A stretch of 64,000 bases of DNA from Apus apus (Eukaryota; Chordata; Aves; Apodiformes; Apodidae): positions 6,618,001 to 6,682,000 of the forward strand of contig NC_067299.1 in NCBI RefSeq assembly GCF_020740795.1, in the 5' to 3' direction. How positions within the stretch are numbered: the first letter of the stretch is position 1; every line of letters starts with the position of its first letter. A program made the position numbers and the translations under genes. The notes under the pieces were generated by a model. It had not been told where the DNA came from. It saw nothing but the letters and a program-made list of their open reading frames with translations, and made no database searches. Positions 1 to 12,959 of this stretch are shown piece by piece.

Positions 1-784
1 GGTTGGTGCCCCTTCCCCCCCCACAACCCTCCTGGCTCTGGGGGTGCCCGTGGGGCCCAGCTCAGCCAGCACAGACTTTGCCCCTTCCCCGAGGGTTCTG
101 TTGACTCTGAAGTCAGCGTCAACACCACGACAGCAGCGGGACCGTGACCTTGGATGTGCCCGTGCCAAGGGAGGGGATCCAGCCCCGGGCTGACCTGGCT
201 CTGGGGATGTCGTGGGGGGGGTGGTCGGGACCACCGTGCTCCTGGCCTCGGTCCGGGCTGTGTCGGGGAGAGTCGTGACCAGGTTCATAGGAAAGAAAAG
301 GAGAGAGGAGAGGACCTGTCTCTCCGTGCCTGCAGGAGCCAGGGTGGGGAGGGCTGGGTTGGGAAACCCTTCCTGCCGGGGCGCCTGGGGATGTTTCCGG
401 AGCTCTTTGTGCAACTCCCCAGCGGGGGCAGCGCCGGCGTCAGGAGGAGGGAGGTCTTGAGACCCCCCCCCCCTTCCCCCCCTCCCAGGGCTCCGCTTTG
501 AGGGCAAAGCCGCAGCTTTTTGGGATCCCAGCTGGCCCGGAGGCGGGGGGGGGAAGCAGCCCCAGGGGGTGGCTGTGACCTGACCCCAGTGCGAGCCCAA
601 ACCCTGACACCCCCCCCCCCCCCCCCCCAACTCTGACCACCCCCCTCCCCATTTACACCCCTGACCCCCTCCTTACACCCCACTGTGACCTCTGACCCCC
701 TAACTCTCTGCACCCTCACCCCCCACCCTTTGCTGCACCACACCCTGCCCCCCTGCCCCCCACCCTGAGACCCCCCCCCGACCC
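1..784. other. C-rich low-complexity flank, no gene seen
   Basis: The plus strand is dominated by C runs (for example about 601-629, and 765-780) mixed with decayed GACCCC/ACCCCC-type units. Open frames here are proline/glycine-rich or otherwise compositional and match no family I recognise. I see no exon, RNA gene or mobile element. It reads as degenerate simple sequence leading into the CpG island. Confidence 0.5.
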
Positions 785-1215
785 CTCACGGCTCCCCCAC
801 CCCGACCCTGTCCTGTCCCTTTAACCCCCCGCCGGGCGCGCCCGGGCCGTACCACCCGCTCCGCCGCAGAGAGGGGGGATCTGCAGCGGGACCGCCCGCA
901 GCCCGTAGGGGGGGAGGGCGGAGCCTGCAGGGCGGGTCCCCCCGCGCCGGGCCCGGGTGGTGCGATCCGCCGTACGTGCCGGCCTTGCCGGGGCCGCCGC
1001 CGCCAGTGCGGGCCGGGCCGGGCCGGGCGGTGGGTGCCGGGGCCGGGGGGCGGCTCTGGGGCTCGGAGCGGGGCCGGGGGGGGTCTCCCGTCGTTTGGGG
1101 AGGGTGGGCTCGGCCTTGCCCTGTGCGCTCAGGGGGTTGTTCCCTATGGCCGAGGTGGGGCTGGTCCCGTTGAGCTGAGGGGAGGCCCCGGGGGGACCTG
1201 GGTCGCGGGTTGGGG
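785..1215 (+). promoter_or_regulatory. CpG island, probable POR promoter and non-coding first exon
   Basis: This stretch is very CpG-dense with GC-box cores (GGGCGG near 917). It lies upstream of POR on its strand, and the first coding exon of POR has a splice acceptor before its ATG, so a non-coding first exon must lie upstream. A donor-like GTGGGT at 1,030-1,035 could end that exon. Which base is the transcription start cannot be told from sequence alone. Placement is inferred from gene order and from the usual vertebrate POR structure. Confidence 0.55.
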
Positions 1216-1319
1216 AGAGAGGAGGGCCCGAATTCCGTGGTGGGGGGGCTGGGAGGAAGGGGTTCTCTCTTCTCAGCGGGGGATGGGTGCGGCTGGACCG
1301 ACCCCCCCCCCCCCCCCTC

Positions 1320-1560
1320 TGGTTCTGGGGGTTGCCTGTGCGGGGTGGGTCTGGTGTGACTGGGCCCGCTGGTACTGGGAGGATTGGGTTGATCAGGGTC
1401 CCTTGTATTGGGGGGGGGGGGGGGGGGGGTGTGTCCGGTGTGACTGGGCCCGCTGTTATTTGGGGGGGGGGGGGGGGGGAGTGGACACGCTGGAATGATC
1501 ACAGCCCCCGGTTATTGGGGTGGGGGGTCTGGTGTGAGTGATCCCCCCGTTATTTGGGAG
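1320..1560. repeat. Decayed minisatellite with long G runs
   Basis: A GGTGTGACTGGGCCCGCT core recurs near 1,352 and 1,437, with a weaker third copy near 1,529. Each is followed by a variable spacer ending in a G run; the runs near 1,410-1,430 and 1,461-1,480 are about 20 G long. The runs could form G-quadruplexes on the POR sense strand just inside intron 1. Confidence 0.55.
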
Positions 1561-4500
1561 GTCCTCTATCACCCCTTGCTGCTGGGGGGCAGGGGGCTTG
1601 CTTGGAGGGTCGTACTTCCCCACCCCCAGGCAGTTGCTGGTGAAAAGCTTTCAATGGACTTTTTTTTTTTTTCCTGGCCTTTCTCTGCAGAAAGTTATTC
1701 CTGGGATCTGAGCTGGGCTAGTTTGCTGCCGTTCTGCCTGTTTCCCTTTGCAAACTTTTGGGGTGTTGGAAAACTGTTTGCCCCTCGCTTTTCCTGATGG
1801 AACTGCTTTGGGGAGTGAAATTACCCCTGAGGGAATGAGCTTGTTGAAGGAAATAATGGAAAAAATCCGTGTCTGGGAATATAGAAAGCTGGAGGAGGTG
1901 AAGACACCTGGGCTGCAGTGCCTGGGAGTTAGTCATCAAGGTGGAAATGATTCTTAGGAACTTATCACCAAGCACAGCTGACACAGCTTGGGGCATTCTT
2001 TGGGCTGAGGGTGTTTAGGCCGTGGTTTACCTTTTAGAGCATGAAAAAAATAGTAATGCCTGGTGGGTTGTGTGTAGAAAAGAGGGATCACTGGGATTTT
2101 CTGCCTAACCAGGATGAATTTGTGAAGCTGAAATGGGTTTGAACTCCTACAACTCTTTTTAAAAAGCAGAAACGTATCCAGTTGAGGAGCTGGAAAAGCA
2201 CAGGGAAAGGTCAGGTCCCTGTTTTGAAGTTCTGGAATTGATACAGTGTTGGTGAGGCCATCCCTTCTTCCCAAAGGCTTTATGTGTGGTGTGGAGCATA
2301 GTGAGGACCTGCAGGATTTAAGATTCTGTGCTGGGTGCACTGGTGCACACATCCCTTGTGCTGGGTAGAAGGGAAGGTGCTTTCTTTCAGTATTCCGGTA
2401 GTTCTCCAAAAAATCCTGCTGAGCTGTTGTGTCTCATGCAAAGCAAGCTTGCAGCTTCACCTGCTGCAGGTGAGGAAACTGGGGCTTTGCTGGGGAAGGG
2501 CTGGTGAGCCAGGCCCCTCCTGGAGAACCTGACATTGTCCCAGTGCAGCTCTTGTGTTTTTCAGAGGTGTCTTAGGAGGGTTGACTGCTCTGAAGCAGGG
2601 TGTGTGTGGCACAGGGTCAGGATTTGGGGAATTCTCTGCGTTGCACGTGGATGTGATGGTGCAGAATGTTTTCCCATGAAGTAGGCAAGAAGCAGGGAGG
2701 ATACCAGCACTACAGGGAAAAAAAACCAAACAAACCTGACACAACTGAGGACTTTTAATCTAGTGTAAAAGCCTTGGAGAGTAAGGTGAAGAGCTGCCAG
2801 GAGGGAGGAGGTTACACAGCCCGCTTAATCTTCTGTTAAGTACTCCTGCTCTAATTGTGAGAGAGCTAAACCTCTTTTTTTTGTTGTAATTTTTCGGTAG
2901 TCTCTGGGGTGGTGCCTTCCTGGTAGCCAGGGTTGAGCAAGTAGATGCCTCCTGCAGCTTCTGTGTTGTTTCTTCCACAGCAGGTGGAGGAGCTCGACGG
3001 GGACACACAAGCGAAACTCGGAGGCTTTCCCTGCCGCTCGCTGCCCTGTGTGCTGGAGCTCACAGGCCCCATCAGGACTTTCTTGCAGAGCCATTGGTGC
3101 AAGGTAACCTCCTGGGAGTCCTGCAGGTTGTGGAGCAGCATCTCTGGGCACAGTTGGGTTTGGGGAGGTCAGCACCAGGAGCTGGGAGCCATGGTTTCTT
3201 TACCTGGGCCACCCCCAGCAGAAGCGGCCTGTGGAACCGTGTCCAGGCTGAAATCTCACTTGATCTTTACTCTCTTGGCAACCAAGATAATGTGTTTGCT
3301 CACTCCTGAAGGACTAGGGAAAAGGCTTCCCTGCTCAGGTCTGTTCTCCTGCCATCTCCTCCCCATTCCTTTCCTCTGGTATGAAGGAAAGCCACCCTGC
3401 AGTTACCCTGCTGGCACTGAACTTTGTTCTGTTTCCTGACGTGAGCTCTCCTACCCCTAAAAACACAACTCCTAGAACTTGCATAAGCTGTTTTCCCAAT
3501 GTCATCATTTGATCTGGGTGGTGAGATTGCTTTGTATAATCTATTGTTGAGAGTGAGTCACAAGCCCTGCAGTGACAGGTGCCCCTCTGCCAAGATTGCT
3601 TTTTTAATAGAGTTTGAAATTTCATCTATTAGAACAAGTGATTACAGGCGGCTCATAATCTCTTTACTTCTCCCCAAGTAAACATTGAACTCAATTATGT
3701 GCTGCTGGTCACCTGCAGAGTCTGGAAAGAGCAGAAGAGGAGCCCTTGTATCTCCAGTGGCTCCTCTAGGGCCACAAGTCCAAAGAGCAACTGAGTTTGA
3801 CCTGTGGTACCGGATTATTTATTTGCAAGGAGTAATGTAGATTTATTGACTGACATTCCATTTGTGCTGTATGGAGTAGGAGATGGGGAGGTTTGGAGTT
3901 AAAGATGGGGTTGGATTTTTCTCCTTGGAAAAACCTGGCTCTGGCAGTGTCTGTGCAAGGCTGCTGGGAAGGTTTAGTAACCAGGGTGGCGAGTTGGTAG
4001 GTCTGACTTCATGGCAGTGGCAGGTAGGCTGGATCTTGCTGCTTGGTTGCTTGTGAAATGCATCTCTTGAGTTGCTTTCATGGGTCATCAGTAGCATCTC
4101 CAGGTTCTAGCTAGCTCCAAACTTTGGAGGAGTAAGGCTGCAAGGGTTGTGCAAGCCTGAGTTGTGTAATGGGGCTGCAGGTGTAACCATTGGAAGTACG
4201 AGGAGCAGCTCCTGTTACAAAGGGAAAGAAAAGCCCTGTGTCAAGTTCTCTTTTGTTTATGTTGACTGTAGCGGGGTGGGAGTGTTGGAGCTGGAGAGCT
4301 GCTGTTTTAGCAGCTCAGGATCAGCCTTTCAGCCTGTGACCCCACTTAGTCCCTGCCTGACTTGCCTCTTGTCCTGTGGCCTCTTGTTCCTTTTAGGGAC
4401 AGGGATCTCTGCTTTGGGTGCAGGATTGATGTTCTGGGGTCTGCTGGTGCACTCCCTTGTGTGTGATTGCAGGGCTGGGTAGTTGTATTTCACAAGTGTT

Positions 4501-7332
4501 CAAAAAAGTGAAATGCAGCTCAGAATTCTCTACCCATGGCAGGCAGGGAGGTTCTTGGAGTGACTCTGTGCTTTTCACAAGGCAGCCAGATGTGAACCCT
4601 GGGCCTGGGAGCAGGAGGACAGTTCTATTCCTGAGTTGCCATATTACAGCAGCACAGGAGACAGGCATGTGATGTCTGGAAAGCTCTCAGAGGGAAGCTA
4701 CCTTAAATACATGTCCCAGTACAAACAGTATTTGGTTTTTTTAAAATAAATAACTCCCCAAAGCTTACTGTTCTGATCAGAGGTCTTTACAGTTTTTTTA
4801 TCTTTGCAGAATCTGTTTAACCATGTTCCTCTGGAGCTTTTCTAGCTGTTAGCTTCAAAGGAAACTTCCCAAACAACAACTGCATTAGAGGGTTTTGCTT
4901 CCCAAACTCTTCCTGGTGGAAGTGGTCAGAGTCTGTGGCTACTGACCCCATCCCTAGTTCTCCTCTCCTTGGCTGTAGCAAAATCCCAGCTGGTCACAGA
5001 AAGTCTCAACAAATGCAGCAGGGCTGTAAGCAAACAGCCAGTTTGGAGGAGGAGCTTCCACCTCGGACAGCATTGGCAGAAGAGGCTGCTGGAAAAAAAA
5101 ACACATTCCCCTCTTCATCTTAAAAAAACATCTTCAGCAGGACCTGAACCATGGAAAATACATGCCTTAATGGATTGCTCTTGAGATCTTGTGGCATAGC
5201 CCTCTGAGCAGTTGTTTTAACTGAGTAGTGTCCAGAGAAGCTGGCAAAAGGGTGGTTGGTATAAAGGTCCTGCAGTCTTGTCCCAGCTCCTGGATCTCGG
5301 TGGTGGTGAGATCCCTGTTCCACTTCCAAACAGTTCCTGCAGCATGATGGACCACTTTTGTCCCTCCCTGGGAAGGGAGGCTGGGGAGCAATTACTAGTT
5401 AGCAGGGGGTTCAGTTTACCTGTTGTTCTCAGATTTTGTTTATCCCTTAATCCTGAACACTTGTTTTCCTGTGCTGGCTCATGTTAATCTGCCTGAAAGA
5501 AGGTGTTTGGTTGCCTGGGCTGGTGAGATGCCCCACATCCTGGTTTAGAGGTTGAGAGACAGCTTTTTATCTGGAGAAGAGAAGTGTGCAAATTCAGTGA
5601 TCCTGCCTTGTTTTTTTTTTTTTGTTTGTTTTTTTTTAAGGCAGCTTGGCAAGCTTGAATTCATTTTTATGTTGGATAATTCTTTAAACCCTTGGTTTCA
5701 GTGTACTGGGCTTCCTGCATAGCCCCACCTCGGTGTACCCATAGGCTAGGGTTGCTTTCTGCCTCAGTGAAACCATTCCTCTTGCTGTTGTTCCCCTCCT
5801 TGCCTTTGCAGGTGCTTTGCTGTCCTTGAATAAGACCTACTGGCCAGAAAAAAAAATTCCAACTGTGACAACAAAAGCTCAAATATGCAGTAGTTCAAGC
5901 TTCACACTGACTGGTGCGCGCTCTGCATCTTTCTTGGGCCTAAAATAGAAGTTCTGCTGATGTCTGAGCTGGTGTGTCAAGGTCTGGTTAGAAGAGACCT
6001 TGCAGAGCAAGGGGAATTTGTTCTGTTTCACCAAAAAAACAGCTTTGAGTTGGGTGTGTGTTTCTTACCCCTGCTCCAGGTGCTGCTGCAGCCCAGTCCT
6101 CTGTTTCGAGTGGGACTTGGGAGTTGCTGGAAGTGCCAAGAGGCCCGTGGCGAGTCGCTTGCCCTGAATGGTGTGACAGAGACTCTGCTGTTTTTCACCC
6201 TTCTTTATTCAGCTGATGGTGATTAATGGGAGGTTGTGGGATGTGCTGATGGGCTGGAGGAGGCCAGGAGGTTGTCCACCCTGCCACCTTTCCCAGGAAC
6301 TTGCCTGCAGCGTGAGCCCACCCAGGGCAGGGAGCCTGTGCAGCCCAGACCCAGCACGATGGGCTGGACCCAAAGGCTCTTACTGAGGGGAAGCACCATC
6401 TCTGCACAGCTACAGAGAAAAGGCTGATCCAGGGGCTGTTGAAGGCTGTGTTAAATAACCTGGATCTGAGCATCAACTGCTTTTGTTTTGGAAAGGACCA
6501 CTTTTCTTGCCAGGTCTCCTTTTACTAAAAAGGAAGGGAAAAAGAGCTAATTTGAGATTTGCCGAGGCCAGTGACTGACACAGGCTGATGTAAACAGAAT
6601 TTCTTATTCTAATTGCTTGCATTCATACCCAAAGAGGAGTGAGGGAAGATCTGTTTTTGCCCCAAGGGTCTCCTAAACCAACACTACACACGAGCACACA
6701 GGAAGGTCTCCACCACAGCCTCTTCCTGCTGCTGACTCTCCTCTTTCCTTGTGGGCTTCCTCTTCCCGACACACGTCAGTTGGATCTTTAGTTGGGAGAA
6801 AGAAGAAACCCTTTTGCAGGTCATGAGGCTGCACTCCTGTTTGTAAGCAAGTCTCTTCCTTCTCCACCGTGCCTGCTGTGTGGGGTGGCAGGGCTTTGCC
6901 ACAGCTTCCTCCCAGACCTGTGAGAGACCTGCCAAGTGGTTTTCTTTTTTTCCTCCCAGGTGTTTTAGTTGGTATTTAAGTTATTTTCTATTTATTTTGC
7001 TGTTATTTCTAAAGCTTGGGCTGCAGATCAGTGCTGTACAAAGAGAAGGAGTTTCCATTTGCTTCAGGTACTTGTTTCCACTCGTTTCCCCTCTGTCCTG
7101 AAGCTTTTAGGGGCTGTGCCATGATGCCAGTGGAAAGAGCTGATCTCTGGTTTAAAACTGGGGGGGTGTTTTTGTTTTGTTTTTTTAAAGGCTGCTTCTT
7201 GAGGCTGGTCATGTCCCTGATCTGTGTTAAGCAGTGCTCATGTGCGTGGATGATCAGCACGAGAGGAGGTGTAATCCCAAGGGCGTGTGGTGGGGAAGGG
7301 ATCTGGTCATGAACACCTGCCTGCACCTAGGG
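1561..7332. other. POR intron 1, first part, no feature seen
   Basis: Continuous intronic sequence between the CpG island and the first CR1 copy. Only short T-rich and A-rich runs stand out (for example 5,611-5,638). Open frames are short and lack codon-like or family signals. I found no RNA gene by eye. Confidence 0.5.
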
Positions 7333-7552
7333 AATTGGACATGAGGAGGAAATTCTTTGCTATGAGGGTGGTGAGACACTGGCAAAGGTTGTCCAGGGAA
7401 GTTGTGGCTGCCCCATCCCTGGAAGTGTTGAAGGGCAGGTTGGATGGGGCTTGGAGCAGCCTGGTCTAGTGGGAGGTGTCCCTGCCCATGCAGGGGGGTT
7501 GGAACTGGATGATCTTTAAGGTCCCTTCCAACCCAAACCGTTCTGTGATTCT
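7333..7552 (+). mobile_element. CR1 LINE 3' fragment in POR intron 1
   Basis: This is the 3' end of a chicken-repeat-1 non-LTR retrotransposon. It runs from the block reading GGAGGAAATTCTTTGC, through GGGCAGGTTGGATGGGGC, to the terminal CTTCCAACCCAAACC and a TGTGATTCT tail. It is 5' truncated, as nearly all CR1 copies are, and lies in the same orientation as POR. It keeps only the last part of ORF2 and the 3' UTR and is non-autonomous. Confidence 0.9.
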
Positions 7553-10500
7553 CTGGTCGTTCCGGTTGGTTCTTCTCCATCAGAAAAGTGATTTTTTTTG
7601 CAGATCTCTTGGTCATGCTGACATCTCCAGCAGAGTTTCCAGCCCTAGAAACCCTGACAGTTGTGCTTCCTCTTCCCTCACTAGTGCAGTGCATGTGCTG
7701 AGTCAGTGACACGAGGGTCACCATCATGTGGCAGCGGAGAGCGAGAGGAGCGCTCTGCCAGCACCGCCCCTTGTCCCTGCCGTGGCTGTGCAGGGCTTTT
7801 ACTGGGACCCTAAACTGGAGAAAACCAGCCTGAAACAACTAGCAGCTTTTGGAGTGTGTGCTGCTGTTAGGTGTGCTGGTGACTTCCATCAGTTCCCACT
7901 TAGAGGCCACTGGAAAGCAATCCTTTGGTAAGTGTCCTTGCTGGATGTGAACGGGAGGAGCTGGGCACTCCAGAGCTTGTGTTGGTGGTATTACTGGGAT
8001 GTGTGTGGTGATCTTCTCTGCAGGTGTGGTTTGTCCTCAAAGCTGCTGTCCCTGCTGGCACTTGGCTGGGATAGCCCAGACCCTGCACTGGGCTGGGGAA
8101 GGCCTGGCTGAGCTCCCTTTGGACAGGGCCTGGCACTGGTGCCAGGGTGGGCGGGCAGTGACAAATGCACGAGTTTGTGTCGCTCGGGTCGTCCTCTGAC
8201 TCGGTCATTGCAGGTTGTTGTGTGCACCTGTTGCAATACAGAGCTGCTCTGGGTGGCCAAAGGGCACTGCTGCTGCTTGGTTCCCTTTGGGAATGCTGGC
8301 TGTTTCCATAAGCTTGGGAGAGGGAGTTGCTGCCCTGTGCCAGGGCAGGCAGAGTCTGTAGGGCACAGCGGGACTCATGCCTGTCTCCTCAGGGATGGTG
8401 GGGGACCCTCCCTGCTGTCTTGAGATGAACTCAGGGGCTTCTTGGTGCTACCAGCTGTGATCAGGTGGAGCCTTGGGGTTGTGTTATGGGAGGTGGGAGC
8501 AGTGAGCAGCCTAGGCTGTGCTTGGTCAGCACTCTTCCTTCTCCTTTCCCTCTCATGTGAGTACAGCTGACACCGTGGGTCATGGCGTGCTTATGGTGGC
8601 ACAGAGCTTGGCCGCTTATTTTTGGGGCAAGAGTCACAGTCTGCAGCCCTGACCTGGGACCAAGCAGGCAAATTTTCCACAAGTACTTGAAATTGATCAC
8701 AAGCATGATAGAAGTAAACAGCTACTTCAACTTAGAGAGCCAGCTTCTTACCCAAATTGCAAACTTGGCTTCAGAGGGAAGGCTTTTTTGGTCAGTAGAA
8801 GATACCACAACATGACTTGCAGAAACATCCTTGTATTTGGCAGAAGGGGAGACCTCCCAGCCATGTTTCATGACCCTGATGCTGTGCCTGCCAGTTACAG
8901 TTGAGGGCTCCTGCCTGCTTTTGGGGGCACCTGCTGCCCCATCTCCTAATCCTGCCATCAGCTGTGTGCAAGAGGAGGGAAGAGCAGATCTCTGTGTTGC
9001 TGACCACTTGGTTTTTAGGGCTTTTTGTTTTTAGGGCTTTTTCCTATCTGCTTTGCTGTCAAACCATTCTTATTTATATTTTAATATATTTAACACTGTG
9101 ATGTGATAGCATCCTTCATCCATGTGGGGAATTTGAAGATGCCTGGCACTGACAGTGCTTGCAGCCCTTTGCTTGGGAGGTGCATGGGAAGTAGGAATAT
9201 GGTTTTAATCATGAGAAGGAAGTGCATCTGTTTGGCAGCCTGGAGGCCTGCAGAGAGGGTCCTGGTGATTTGAATGATTAAAACTTGAGGTTTGGCTGCG
9301 TTCAGAGGCTGCAAAGCTGTGCTGAAATGTATCATCACTTGATTGCAATCTTTCCAAATGTTGTGACTGCCCTGGGTGATGTAGATGCTTCATGTCTGGG
9401 CTGAGACTGATTGCTTCACACCAGGGACTGGAGCCATGATTTAAAACAAAACACAACAAACAACAAAACACCAAAATAACCACCCCAAAACCATCACCAA
9501 AAAAACCCCAAAGGAACAAAAAAACCCAAACCGAACAAACAGACTAAAACCAAACACAAGCCAAAAACTGAGAAAGAAGGAAGGGGAAATAGAAGTCTAT
9601 TTTATGTTTATTGAAGATACAAAAAACACTGGGGATAAAATAAGGACCTTTGAAACTGATGTTGGGAACTTTTACCTCTGCATTTCATTTCCCCTTTAAA
9701 TACCTGGTCTATTCTATCAGGGTCCCTCCAGAGACTTCAGGATTTCCAGAATAGCTAAATTCCAAGTGAAAATCTGGTTTCATTTCACTCGAAGTTAGAA
9801 AAGGACACGTATTTGAAAATGAATTGCTGTGAACTGCTGGAAAATAGTTGTTACAGCTGACCAGGTCAAACTGAGGTAAACTGAGGAATAATCTTCCTGT
9901 GCTAGGTGAAGTGAGTTAAATAAATAGATCCTGAGTTATGAAAACCCTTTAAAAAAAGATGAGGTCTAATTCCACATCTTTTGCCTTCATCTTGATACTT
10001 TGAAGCAAACCTTCTCCTAAAAGTGGGGAGCAAAAGGAAAAACCTGTAGCTAAGATGTAAGACTCAAATAACTAAAGGTCCAGGACCAAATGGAGCCCAT
10101 CGTCAAATGACAGCAGTTCTTCTGTCTTTGGTTCCATTACTAGAGGATGAGTTTCCTTCCAGGGTTAGAGGTTAGTATATAACCTTTATGCCATGGAGGC
10201 TTGTGAATTAAGAGACCCAAAAAAGGCTCTGGTCCATGCACCAGATCCATAAGCTTCCAGAAATGGTGCTGTTCCCTCTGGCTGTGGGTGTGGGGAGTGA
10301 GCCAGTGGTCTGGCTGCAGCTGGAGGGTTCCCCTTTGAAGTGCTGGAGAGCTGCAGCTGAAGGCCAGGAGATAGCACAGCTTCCTCCCCCATGCTGCATT
10401 CCTGGGAGCTTCCTTTCCCCAGAATGCTTCTTTCCAAGGCACCACTGCCTGGGAGAGCAGACCACCTGCAGGGCCTTTGAAAAAGCCAAACCCCTCACTC

Positions 10501-12766
10501 TGGGAGGCCAGAAGCTCTGCTGCTTTGGGCATGGCACTGACTTGCTGCTGAGGTGTAACCCTCTCCTTGCTGATTAGCCCAGCAACTGGTTCTCTTGCCC
10601 TGCAGAAGGGCCTCTGGCCAATATCCATGTCTGAGCTCTCTGGAGCTGGGAAGGGAATTGCTGTGGGACCAGGTGCCTTCCAGCCAGCTGGCTGCTGCTC
10701 ACCACACCTGGCTGCTTGAAACTCTGCTCCAGGTGCAGTTTGTCACAAGGGATGCTGCTGTGCTCTGTGCAGAGAGGCTTCTCCTAGGGCTTGGCTGCTA
10801 CCAGTGCTGGATGTGGTGCTTGGAAGGGAAGGGGTGCAGCTACTGCCCAAAACCAGCTCAGGGTGGTCTCCATCAGCCTTAGGTTTTTAATGACTTCTTC
10901 TCAGCACAGGTTTGTCACTGCCCTGCCTGCCATGGGAAAGGCAATAAACCAGCAGCGTTTTTACTCCCACCAGTGCCTTCCCTCTGTGTCAGTTCCCCAA
11001 CCCACCCCTCAGTGATTTACTGAAACCCAACAGGGAGGAGGAGAAGGACCCTGCTGGGAACTGTGCCTTGTTGGCAACTCGGCTCCAGTTGTGGAGGCTT
11101 CAACTTGACAGTTTAGTCTACAGTTGTACAGAAATAACACGCAGCTCTAGCTTGGCTCTGGGATCCAGCCATGGAAAGACTGCAAAGGAGGGGGGAGAGG
11201 ACAGGGTGACCTGCCTGTTGGAGAGAAAAGGGCAATTTACTTATCTGCAGTCACATCACTTGCATTTTTCTTCCACCCCCCTGCTTAGTGTCATCTCTGG
11301 GAGCCTATTGGGAAGATTGGCACTGTTGTTTTAGTGCCCTTTGTGGTACAGTCGCTTGCCAAGTTCTCCACTGACTTAAACTTCTCGTGGGGCTGAGAGC
11401 TGGTTGGACTGCAAAAATACCTGGGAGCCCACCCATGATCACTCCCAGGTGGCTGTGGACTGGTCCCTGTGCTCCACAGGGCTCACTTTTATAGCTGCTG
11501 CCCTATGGCAGACTACTTTGTGTTCTCCAGTGCTGGACTTTTCCTTGGAGGCAAGACAACCAGATGTGGTTCTTTGCTGCAGACCTTGTGTGGTCTCCCT
11601 TGTTAGCGCTCCCTGAGCCTCACCTTCCCCTGCCTTCCCAGCTCCTGGCTGCATGAGCATAACCTTAAAATTCAGTCAGTTTTATTTCTCACCTCAAACT
11701 CGGCTTGGTGCTCACCAAGGAACCCCAGGAATGCTGTCTGGGAGTGTTTCTCCAGCAGGCACAGGTTTGCTGAAGAGGTTAACTCTGCCCTTGAGGCTCA
11801 GCCACAGGAGATGGCTTTTTCTCTCTGGTGGCACCGACAGCTCTGAGTCACTTTTCTGTGTGCAAGTTCAAATGTCCATGGTTTCCTGGGTTGGCAGGAT
11901 GCCCAAATACAAGAGGAGAGTCACTTTGCCCTTACAAATCAAGTTTTGAGTTAATTATCTGTTTGGTTGAACAGAGTGTGTCCTTGTGTGTTGGGAAGAT
12001 AATCTTGTGATCTGGACTAGGGTCAGAGGAGTTCAGAGCTTTGGCAGAGCAGCGGGAGGGAGGGAGTGATGTGTGGCTCCCCAGGGGAAGGACAGGGCTA
12101 GATGGGGATCTTGAAGTCTGGGTGCTCATCCTTGTGCTACTGTGGACTTTGGGTATGGCTGTGGGCAAGTCACAAGTCACTGACACTCTGCCTTGGCAAG
12201 TTGAAAGGAGTAATTCAAGGAGATGGAAGTTACACTGGGGAAGAGAGTGGAGGGAACTGGGAAGCTGAAGGCCCAAGGAAAGGTGGATCGTAAATCCAGT
12301 CTGAAGAGTAAATTGGAAGTGTTCATCATTTGTGTTGTAATGACCTAAAGTGAGGATGCTCACAGAAGTACCATGCCACAGTCCTGCTTTATGGTGAGCA
12401 ACAGCTTTAGTCAAGGCTGGCCATGAGTCCCAGTTTTGCTGGGGTGTTAGTAGGAGCCAGGTTGGGCTCCTGGCTGGAACATGGGGCTGCTCTTGATGGT
12501 GCTGGCAGAGAAGGATCAGAAATCACTTCTGATGGATCAGCATGGATGCAACAGTAAGAGAAAAGTGTGGTGGGACAGTGAGATACCATGGAGTGCAAAA
12601 GGATCTGATGGTATTGTGGTGCAGAGTCTCTCTCCAAAGAGTTTTTGGGCTGCCTTGTGCTCCTAGGAGTAAATACGTAGTGGAACAGCATGCTCTGGAT
12701 GGCCCTTAATGCTCTTCTGTGGCATGGGGTGGCTGCTGATGTTCATTTGGGTTTTTTTGCTTCCAG
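7553..12766. other. POR intron 1, remainder
   Basis: Apart from the A-rich tract at 9,441-9,575 I see no gene, RNA or repeat here. The intron ends in a polypyrimidine stretch and TTCCAG at 12,761-12,766. Confidence 0.5.
9441..9575. repeat. A-rich degenerate simple repeat
   Basis: About 135 bases of AAC/ACAAA/CCAAAA-type low-complexity sequence in POR intron 1. It resembles a decayed poly(A)-derived tract, but no retroelement body is recognisable upstream of it. Confidence 0.6.
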
Positions 12767-12780
12767 TGCCTCTGACCATC

Positions 12781-12959
12781 ATGGGAGAAGCCAGCATGGA
12801 ACCAACCATCTCCCCTCCTGACAGCACAGCACAGCAGGCCTCTCTGGTCAGCATGGTGGACGTGTTCCTCATCTCACTCATCGTCGGGCTCTTCACTTAC
12901 TGGTTCTTCTTCCGCAAGAAAAAGGAGGAAGTTCCAGAGCTCCCCAAAATACAATCAAT
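12781..12959 (+). CDS. POR: POR coding exon with membrane anchor (residues 1-59)
   Basis: The exon begins at 12,767 after TTCCAG, with 14 nt of 5' UTR and the start context ACCATCATGG. It encodes a short luminal segment, one transmembrane helix ([19 protein letters not shown]) and the stop-transfer RKKK. It ends in phase 2 (AT) at a GTAAGT donor. Confidence 0.95.

Noticed and set aside
786-1502. A 238-codon proline-rich minus-strand frame at the POR CpG island
   Set aside because: Explained by C/G runs on the opposite strand; no start context or exon structure.
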